From Hetaerina americana (taxonomy: Eukaryota; Arthropoda; Insecta; Odonata; Calopterygidae), in the NCBI GenBank assembly GCA_022747635.1, contig JAKTNV010000005.1, positions 42,050,238 through 42,114,237 of the forward strand: a stretch of 64,000 bases of DNA, read 5' to 3'. How positions within the stretch are numbered: position 1 is the first letter of the stretch; every line of letters begins with the position of its first letter. Below the pieces are notes generated by a model, which saw only the letters and a program-made list of their open reading frames with translations, was not told the origin of the DNA and made no database searches. The position numbers were made by a program, and so were the translations under genes. Below are positions 55,018 to 64,000 of this stretch, in pieces.

Positions 55018-55494
55018 TGTATCCTTGGTGTGCATATGGAAGGGCTTCAATACTGCAGAACCTACACATATTACACTTTGATAATGACGCGATCGGTCGA
55101 ATCAGTGGTTCGTATTAAGATTAAGCGTGGAAAACCGCTAATCAGTGTTTTTTTTCTATTCAAGAATATTAATATTGCTTACAAATTTAAGCCTGAATCA
55201 TGTTTTGTCACAAAATTTCAAGTCTCGGACTGCTATGAGGAAAATAAAACACGAACCGATACTTTTCGGGAACATTGTCCTAGAAAATGCACAATATTGA
55301 TTGCAACGATATCGCAACACAGACATAAAATCCTCTTCTTCCCCCCGTATACTATATACCGCTTTTGTAATTTTTTCTGCTTCTATTTGATGAGGGAGGC
55401 AAAGAGGTGGGTATATAAGAAGAAATCTCTAAGGTGAAGAAGAATTTACAAATAGTAGGCGTTAATTGAGGGCGCCTGAAGTTATAGTGGGAAA
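55018..55494. other. Non-coding spacer
   Basis: Nothing recognised. An ORF running out of the mariner end here is not a gene. Confidence 0.3.
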
Positions 55495-55870
55495 AAAAGA
55501 CTAACAAAAACTTAAGTATTTGACGTAGTAATGAATAGCTCAGAAACTTGATCGTTAAAGCAGCAGGATAAATACATATTAAAGGTCGTTGAGCTGTAGG
55601 TGTGGAGAAGAATGAAAAAAATGGACGGAAAGGAAAACGAGCTATGAAGTTCTTGGCATGGTTGAGTAAAAGAGACGGATTTTGGGGGAAAATCGAAGAA
55701 GGTAAGCAAAGTGCATGGGAGGAGATACTGGGACGCATTCAGAAGTCTGTAATAAATGGGAAAACGCTGGGGTATTGAAGTAGAGGAAGGAAAAAAATAA
55801 GGTATTATCGATGAAATTAAGGAAGGAAGTATTCATAGCTAAAAATTGAGTCAATTTAATTTCCAGTACG
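55495..55870 (+). pseudogene. Degenerate LINE relic, same family as 4.7-5.7 kb
   Basis: GTGTGGAGAAGAATG (55603-55617) and surrounding sequence align with the VWRRM region at 5446-5460, followed by a decayed GKENE/IDEIKEGS tail. Stops in all frames. Confidence 0.6.
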
Positions 55871-58800
55871 GAGTATAAGGATATTTTGTGTAATTTTAGC
55901 CAGAGTGTTAGAGTACAGAAGAGTGTAGTGCCAAGGCCCATCAAAACAATACCCTATGTCTGTATACAATTAACAATAAAAACAAAATAATGTAAAAATA
56001 CAAACGAAGAAATTTCAGATACGTGCTAGTAGATCGCATATTTTCCCAGGCTGCGGCGCAGAATGACAGTCCCATTTACAAGCGTTCCTGGTGGACTAGA
56101 TGGTGACTCAATGGCGCCCATCGCCAAGTTCATCCCTTCCTTCAGCCGGAGAATTATGCCCTTATAGGCCTCACTCCTTGTCCTCCGTCTGCTTCATTTG
56201 CACGATCTTTATACCGAAGACCCATCCGGCGGTGCCGGACGAGGTTACCTCATTGACGTGACGCTTTCGTCACATCGTCCTCGTCGTATTGAGTCTCCAA
56301 GCGAAAAAATGCAGGGAAACCTGATGCTTGCTGGGCTCTAAGGTGGAACGGTACTGGATTAAGTCAAAAACAATAATTTCTTCTTTGTTTTCTGAACCAT
56401 CAAGAATTTTTACAAATAAAGCCGATCAGAAAGCACTCTATCCCACTGTAAGGCTTCAAATTGTGAGTTTTGCTCTAGCATGTGAGCCTCATGACCACTA
56501 CGCTAATGTGTGCTGATCTCTTTGTCTATGCACGTAGACCGATCGGTTTACGATTTACAAGTCGGGATTGGCTTGCATGGAGCCCTTTTGGAAGATCCTT
56601 GTATACCATATCCAGTCTTATACGATATCATAATCGGCCACCTCTGGGTTTCATACTCCAATGGATAGGCCATATTGTTCCTTCGCTATCCGAGTGAGTC
56701 CGAATAATTCACCGGTATATTTCGGACTGAAGCTGTAAAAGCCGTTAGCAGTGCATATTTTTTTTACTTTTGCTTCGGCTGTACCTTAAAAATTATAAAT
56801 TTAGACTAGTAGTTCTAAACTTCTTTGCTCCATTCCACCCTCTCACCTTGTTTCAAAATGTTGTCCCAAGGGAATCGATACACTTTATTGAAATTCACTT
56901 AACAAATTATTACTATTATTTAAGAATTACGTTACAATTAGGCAATTGTCCTGGTTGCAACGGTCAAGTTTCATCAATGATAACACTTACAACGAACATA
57001 CATTCATACACGCACTAGAAAAACAGATGGGAGACAAAATATTCTCATATACAATGACACTTCCACATTACATGCAAACAAACTTCCACATCACCTACAA
57101 AATGCCGTCCACATCACATGCAAACAATATTTTAATAACTACAATGAAGTTTATTACCCAGTGGTTGCTTTACATTTATACTTAAAACTTCTAAAATTGG
57201 ATGGAAAGGGCTCAAACAAGCCTCCAGGCAGCTAGTTCCAATTAACAATAGTTCTATTTAAAAAGGAGTATTTTTTCTTATTTGTTTTTTGCGTTCTTAT
57301 TTTTATTTTGAAACTGCGGTCGTTTTTCCCTTTAAGTTAGGCTTTTCTAACTCTTTCCATAAATCTTCCCACAATTCGTCATTTTTACAATTCTATACAT
57401 TGCGCCTAACCTACTCCTTTTTCTTCTATTTTTCAAACTCTCCCATTTCAGTATATCTAACATTTCTATGGCACTATCTGTTCTTTTGTACCTTCCGAGT
57501 ACATATCTTGCTGCCTTTTTTGAACTTTTAAATTAAAGTCGTACAACAATTTTACAGGGTGTATCGCAAATAATCAACTGGGCATCATACTTTGCGGAAG
57601 AGCGGTCCCAACTCCATCTGAAACCCCGAAAATCACACTAGGGAAAAATTCTCCTCTTACCGAGAACCTATGATTTGGGATTTGTTACCTGTAATCATAG
57701 TATCCAATTAATGATGATTGTTTGATCTGGTTGCTGAGTATGGCTGAAGCTATACTTTTGAAGGGATTGGTACATGTACCTACACATACGATTATTCTTC
57801 CAAGTTTGAGTCGATTGGAGGATTGATATGATGAAAATCGAATGGGTACGAGTCGACTTACGAATAATAATCGTACTTCGAAGAAGGAACCTTTGCAACG
57901 ACACGCCGTTGCTTCATCGAGTCGCGGCGTTCGAACGCGGAGAATAAAAGAAGCTCGAAGAAGGCTGGTATTCGGGCATTTCACAAGCGAAAAGCGGGAC
58001 AAATGTACGAGTGGGTAAGAACAAAACGAAGAAATGGGAAGTCACAATGGAGCGAGGAGCAGGAGAGAGAAGAATGGGAAATGGGGAGAAAGAGGAGGAG
58101 GACGTGACCGTACCGCCGCACATATGGGAAGCGAAACATGGAAATTAGGTTTTAACTCGGAAATATGACGTTCAAAAGCTCTTTTTCCTTCATGGAGAGG
58201 GAGTATTGTCCCGGTTGCTCCCAGTCGGAGGTTCCTCCCTTCCTCTCAACTAGATCTTCCCCCTCTCATCCTCCTCCTCCTATCTCCTACCCACCACTTC
58301 TCCTTGTTTCCCGCGCATGACGAATGGCTGGCTTAAATCCAAGGCGAGCGGGACGCGGGCGCGAGGGGACGGGACGTCGCAAGCGGGAGACGTACTCAAA
58401 CCAATTAATGTAGTTTTCCGTACTTAATCTCCCTAGCGTAGGAGAGGGGGATAAGGGCGATGCAGAGCCGAACATTCAGTGAGTGCGAGGGAGGTGAGGA
58501 GAAACGGTGGAGTGCAGAAGGATTTGTGTAGTGGACTTTTTTTCAGCCATAAGCCAACTCGGGGTGAGAGGCGTTAAGGGAAAAACATAGGAAAACGTTA
58601 CTTATTCACGAATTTTGCCATTTTTATACCCCCCCCCAGTTTTTAAATATGCTTCCTTTCCGCTGAGACCAGTCACAATACCCATTGAGTCCAGCTTCAA
58701 TTACTGCCATTCTAGATCGAATTGACTGCGAGTGTAAAGCCGGCGCTCGATATAGGCGCGTTGAAATGTCGAAAAGGGAATGAGTTTGAAAGGTACTACA

Positions 58801-59145
58801 ACGCTCGCAAATTGCGAGATGACCACTATTTTTTTTACGCCTCCGTGGCAAAATAATGCCCGTAATCGAATTTGGAATTCAACTTTAATGGACACGGCGT
58901 CGAAAGAGACGGACGGGACGGTGTCAGAATGTGTCCACAAAAAATTTTCGCGTTGTTCATAGCTTCGGTAATCGACCCGAGCGAAGCTTGGTTTGATGTG
59001 CGAGGGCCGAGCTTGCCTTACGTTAAGCCCTAGCTATACGGCGTTGTAATTTCACCATTGCAGGGTGAAGGGAACCAATTCCTTTCCCAATATCAGTTGC
59101 CCTCTCTCCGCTAGATCTGGTGGCCGAAAAACAAGCAGCTTGGTT
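55871..59145. other. Non-coding spacer
   Basis: Mixed composition; about 58150-58500 is GC-richer. GGTACATGTACC (57768 region) is a short palindrome. No gene recognised. Confidence 0.35.
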
Positions 59146-59149
59146 GAAG

Positions 59150-59235
59150 TCAAAGGAAAAAATGTGTCGAGAATCTAACCCGGGCCCTCCGGTAAGTAAC
59201 CGAACAACATACCCAATGGGATACCACGCCACAGA
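59150..59235 (-). repeat. Possible tRNA-derived SINE head
   Basis: On the minus strand TGGTATCCCATTGGG fits a loose A box and CGGGTTAGATTCTC a B box about 35 bases later. Tail and target duplication were not found. Confidence 0.35.
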
Positions 59236-62080
59236 CTGGAAACGAAGTTTTTCCCTTCACTTCGCGGAAGAGGCTATTCTTTAATATTTCATATTATATT
59301 AACAGGAAAAGTATGATATTTATTGGGAAAGCGAGGAAGAAAATAAGCTATTTCAACAAACTTGAACATACAGGCTTACCAAAAGTGTCGAGTTGTGATT
59401 CGTCTCTCCATGCACAGTAAGCTGAGATACTGAATTGATGAGCTCAGAGATGGCTGATGGAGGCAGATGGTTGGTGTCGGGGAGCTAAAATGAAATGGCT
59501 GGGATCAATAGAGCGAATGAACAAAGCAACATATTTTACAGGCAGTTTTGGAACGTCTAACGTCAAACCGCGTTGCCTCTTGAATGCTTCATGAATAAAT
59601 GCATATTCTCCTCCGATGCGACTTGGTTAGTCTGTCGCTCAACTTCAAAGTTTCCAGATTCCAATCCCTCCTAATGCCATGTTTCTTCAGTTCTGGAAAC
59701 ACCTCATAGCCTACTTAAATCATCATTAGTAAAATATCGTCGGCATCAATAACTTATTTTAATAGAGATTTCGACTGATAACAATAGTACCATAAAATGT
59801 CTCATTGAGTGCGTCAAAAATTTGCAAAAACTGTCCATTACCTTAATGCCTACGGATAAATTAGTTCTCGTATGTCCGGTGATTTTGTTGTTGTATCAAT
59901 CGTTCCAAAACTTAATCTTCTCTAGTCTGCATTGTCTAAAGCTTACCGGGGTGATTTATAACGTTGGGTTTAGCCTGCAGAGAATAAGTGCGCACTTGCA
60001 TTGCTTGAAGAGGAAAATCCTGAGAGTTTTTGATTTTTTTAGTTTCATGGTTAACAAGATTGCTTTTAATTTATATACATATGTAAAACTAATAAGGTGT
60101 AAAGTAGAACCTGTCGTAAAGTTCCATTTGTGGGATAAAACTATTTTCCAACATTAATGGCCTTATTCAACGTACAAATGGCGAATTTTTTTCTTTATTT
60201 AGCTAAACATATTGCTGTGTCTCAGACAAAGGGAACGGAACAGGTTCAAGAATCTTTTAAGCTTTGGCAAGCAATATTAAAAAACTTTAAAATTCATTTC
60301 ATTCAAACTAGTTTTATGATTAATGAAAATAATTTCATAAAACCCAAAAAAATAAATAAAGAGGGCCCGAAAACCTGTTTTAACTACAGATCAAAATACA
60401 TTTAACGTAGCGCTGAGAGTGCAGAAACCATACATAAATGGAGAAGCGTAAATAAATAATAGATGAGCTTTTTTTATGATGGAGTAGCCTTTCGAGTTTG
60501 AAACATAACAAAACTTTTGTTCACAATATCGCCGAAATTGGAGAAGAGAAACGTAGGTAAATTTTTGCCTGTAGGACGCACGTGGCAGTGGAAGTGCATT
60601 CACGTGGATTTTTCTGAGTCGACTTTCGAGAAGACGGGCATGCACCGAGTAGCCAACTCTGTGATACAACGTATGGTGTGACGTTCTATGAGCGATGCGG
60701 CAACGCTTAAACTTCTTAATATGACTCATGACGGCAAACATCTAATTATTTATTCACAATGTTAAATATATTCAAATTATACACACCCATTTCTGGATTT
60801 TATTTATCACATTAGGATTATGTCGACTTTGAAATTCATCAAAAAAGGATAATTTTTTTAACAATAAAAAATGTATTCTGACAATTAAAATTAATGAGCG
60901 GTTTTAATTTAATACCTTAAAGATGCTTTCATTCGTCGATTCTAGCATACCAACGAAATTTCCGACAAAAATTGTATCAAGTTCTAAAACGCATCATTAC
61001 GAGTTGGTCTACTGGTACTCCCTCTTGATTCTAGTTATAATTTTATATTGCTAAAAAACACGGTACAGCTAGCGCATGAAGGAGGTGAGGCATAAAATTC
61101 AATTTCACCCAACAGTTAATTTTTTATTAAATTAACTTTAGTCTCGAGTGGGGCTGAAAATAACCTTATATTCACCTAAATTAATTTTTGATTGATCTAA
61201 CTAACTTAACTCCATTAGTTTCTTGATTAACGCCACAAGGGATGATGTTTATTGCATGAGACGTGCCGCGGATCAGGGGAAGGAAGGAGGAAATAAAAAA
61301 CCGAGACGCCACACCTAACCGTTGCAGAACACTCTTACTTTTCGGAAAGGCTGCCCTAAGAATTGTCCCCGAAGAGTAATCATCTCGCAAAGTAATGGAG
61401 CGCCCCTGAAGTTCATTCCACCCTTCCCTTTCTCCGCGTCTCCCCTTCAAAAAACCCTACCCACATCACCCTCCTCCCCTCCTCCAGGGCCATTCCTTCT
61501 TCGAAGCGCAAAGTTGATATTGTTTGCTTTGACACACACACATACACACACCCGCCTATTCTACACACGGCGTGGAAGCGTCTTAAGCGATCGTCATAAA
61601 TATTAAGTAGGTCGCGACAGCGATCCCGCATCAGCGTTCATCCGAGAATTGACTCAATTGTCTTGCACCGCTTGGGAAGAGTGGTTGGATGGATCGGGGA
61701 AAAGAGGGGGTGTAAAGGGGATGTTTGGCAGCTCCGGGAAGGGCGGGGTGTTTGTCCTTGTGTGTGCTCACTTATCGTGGCGAGGGGAGGGGTTCACAAT
61801 GGAGGAGGGGGGGAAAGAGGTATAAAGGGGTAGGAGGTGAAAGGGATGGAGACCATTCTTAAGACGGGTGAATTCAGCCCTATTCCTCCATCGTATCTAG
61901 GATTGTCAACTTTCCCGCGCCGGTTCGTTGCCTCCCGAGTTTTATAGCAATGGCTCCGGAATCCTTCCCAACTCCTGGCTATAGGGCCATTTTTCCGCCT
62001 TCGCCTTTCTGTGTGTGAGGCAGCTGTTCGTCAGGCCGATTGTGATGTCGATTTTGGTTTGTCGTACTTATGGTAGTAAC
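59236..62080. other. Non-coding spacer with GC-rich patch
   Basis: AT-rich to about 61230, then GC-richer with GAGGGG/CCCTCC runs to about 62040. (CA)n-like CACACACACATACACACACC at about 61532-61551. No supported gene. Confidence 0.35.
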
Positions 62081-62083
62081 ATA

Positions 62084-62640
62084 CATAGTTATCTAAATCT
62101 ACATAATACCGTGCAAGCCGCCGTAAGGGCGTGTGGCGGGGGTAGTTAGGTCACCAGTCACACATGAACAATCACAATAATTATTAGTATAATACAATAC
62201 AAAAATATTAGTTCGATCATACACTCGAACAAAGAACACAAAATAACGTAATTACGTGCAAGAATATTGAATAACTGGATATATTTGATTCATGCGGGAG
62301 GAGTGTTAAAAAGATTGTCTATTTAAAGAGGGTCTATTGTCTATTTAAAATTCCTGCAGGGTATCAACAAAATATATACTCCACCGATACTAATTATGCC
62401 GAACGATCATAATATGATAGATCTATTTTGATCCTATATAGTTCGAAAAAAATGCAGCATTTCAAATCTATCTGTTCCACTATTTCTCTCCCTGATTTTA
62501 CACAGGTGATCTGTTCTACTATAGTAAGTTGAGTCCTGTAATATGTCTTCGACATCCTCGGGCAAGCAACTTGCCTCTTACGCAGGACATTTAACCTGTA
62601 TTTCAACCTGCGGAGAAGAGGTGGCACCCATTCTAATTGT
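62084..62640 (-). pseudogene. CR1/L2-like LINE 3' end, copy 1
   Basis: On the minus strand, decayed coding sequence over about 62627-62400 leads to a 3' end with CCGCCACACGCCCTTACGGC and a TAGATTTAGATA tail. It shares most of its length with 63531-64000 in direct orientation. The GCCGCC...GGCGG pair at 62117-62139 can form a hairpin. Confidence 0.5.
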
Positions 62641-63530
62641 TCAAGTTGTACCGTGACAATACTGCCTTATTCCTAAGAACTTTTCACAAACCTAGTGCCT
62701 CTAAGTTCCACTAGATCTACGAGTTTTCGTAGTTTCAAAACTCAGTCCTTTTCGTGAGATCCCATACACCCACAGCGCTCTCTATTTGGGGCCTAACTAT
62801 CGTAAAATCACGAAGCTCTTTGACATTCTCATCACATTACCCAAGTATCCTATTTATGAATCCTCACTTTATATTTGCTATTCCGCAAATTTCACGAATG
62901 CATTATTAGGGGGCCGTTCAGTAAGCGGTCAACATTACCGCACCTCGTCAATGAAGATATGTTGAATTATATGTTCCAATCGAGAGAGAAACCTAGAAGT
63001 TTTCTACATTCATAGGAAACCATTTCACATGCTCTAATTTGAGATAATATGGATGATACTTATTTCGACAGTTTACGCCTAGATATCTTTCTACATACGA
63101 TTTTTACATCTTTAATTATTTCTAGAAACAGATATACACTTTAATAATCTATTATTTACCAGCACTATGATTTTATCATTTTTATCCTGCTGTTCAGCTA
63201 GTTACAAAAAATAATACTAGTTATGTTAAGTTTAACTTGAGTTAAATGCTTCACATGAGTATTAATGGATTTTTAACAATTGAAGAGTGTAGGTTATTCA
63301 ACCCTTGGAAGTTCTTAAAAATTTTAATGTAAATGTAATTATGTGAGAAAAATTTGCTATATCGGTGGATCAATTGAGCCGATAGGAACCGTAAGGCCTT
63401 ATGTCTCCCAAATTAATGCCCTCCGGCAGGCTAGTCAAAACGCTTTATTAATTCATAATCAGCATCGTATTAACGGTTTTTAAGGAAAACTGGCTGCATT
63501 ATTTCTAAAAGATTTCATCTCATCTAAATT
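62641..63530. other. AT-rich non-coding spacer
   Basis: Nothing recognised. Confidence 0.3.
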
Positions 63531-64000
63531 CACACAATACCCCGCAAACCGCCACAAGGGTGTGTGGCGGGGGGTGTTTGGTCACCGGCCATGCATGTAC
63601 AATCCCAATCATGTTACCTGTACATAAACATTGGTTTGATCACGCACTCGAAAATGTTAATCACACGAAAGAAAGTGCTTAAATGAAACTTCAATAAAGG
63701 AATACGAATATTCAAAACATGCTGCATAACTGTTAAAATAATGGGTCTATTAAAAAAAATAACTTACAAGATATCGACAATATATATGCATACACTACTA
63801 ATTCTAATTATCTCATACGCGATTGCTGTCATATGTATTCTGATCTCCAATGGTACGAGGAAGAAACGACTTTTGAATCTATCCGTTATGCTGTAAACCT
63901 CCCTGATTTTGCATTGTTGATCTAATCTACCATAGTCAGTCGGATCCCAAAATACAGGTATGTCTTTAACATCCTCAGATAAGTAACTTGCCTCCAATTT
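63531..64000 (-). pseudogene. CR1/L2-like LINE 3' end, copy 2 (runs off the window)
   Basis: Direct-orientation relative of 62084-62640. It keeps an open minus-strand stretch over 63997-63764 whose ITDRFKSRFFLVPLE loosely resembles the C-terminal end of LINE ORF2. The CCGCC...GGCGG hairpin (63549-63570) is preserved although the loop differs. Continues beyond the window. Confidence 0.5.

Noticed and set aside
57556..57600. ACAGGGTGTATCGCAAATAA resembling a transposon terminal repeat
   Set aside because: No inverted partner or target duplication was found nearby.
1..64000. tRNA and rRNA genes and CRISPR arrays
   Set aside because: Looked for tRNA cloverleaf candidates (only SINE-like heads lacking acceptor stems), rRNA signatures and regularly spaced direct repeats; none seen.

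Overview
The window looks like repeat-rich, non-genic DNA from an arthropod, probably an insect with a large genome. The evidence is indirect: an AT-rich background with long (TA)n tracts, several mariner elements, a Ty3/Gypsy-type LTR element with a tRNA-Lys type primer site, Jockey- and CR1/L2-like LINEs, a Penelope-like element (PLE) and tRNA-derived SINEs. I found no convincing host protein-coding gene, tRNA gene, rRNA gene or CRISPR array. Every long ORF with a recognisable domain belongs to a transposable element. The species cannot be named from the sequence.

Layout. 1-13 kb: GC-rich patches alternate with AT-rich DNA. This part holds a fold-back repeat with two hammerhead-like motifs (857-1074), an inverted mariner relic (3.8-4.2 kb), a LINE relic (4.7-5.7 kb), a mariner-type MITE (8.5-8.8 kb), a 100-bp insert flanked by 13-bp repeats (9.25-9.38 kb), and a second fold-back between two (TA)n tracts (12.6-13.0 kb). 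13-18 kb: a (TA)n tract, a full-length but mutated mariner (14138-15456), and a second MITE copy. 17.8-24.5 kb: a fold-back with a (TA)n core that has been hit by a 6.36-kb Gypsy element. Its 659-bp LTRs differ at one visible base, but it has lost protease and the catalytic half of reverse transcriptase. 26.9-27.1 kb: a 154-bp near-perfect palindrome with a hammerhead-like motif in each arm. 31.0-36.0 kb: a nearly intact PLE (minus strand), a 5'-truncated Jockey-like LINE (minus), and a 691-bp inverted second piece of the same PLE (plus). 36.6-37.2 kb and 51.9-55.0 kb: three internally deleted mariners from two families, all keeping the DNA-binding N terminus. 40.3-40.7 kb: a SINE with a perfect 11-bp target duplication. 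46 kb and 62-64 kb: 3' ends of a CR1/L2-like LINE.

How the parts relate. Most elements are dead or non-autonomous. The youngest-looking are the Gypsy element (LTR identity), the PLE pair (one mismatch noticed in 691 bp) and the twin deleted mariners (five mismatches noticed in 753 bp). The most interesting signal is a shared layout of hammerhead-like motif, a few bases, then AATAAA, in two separate palindromes. The stems differ in sequence but keep pairing, and a related motif sits in the terminal repeats of the PLE. Together they suggest a family of inverted, ribozyme-bearing Penelope-derived repeats.
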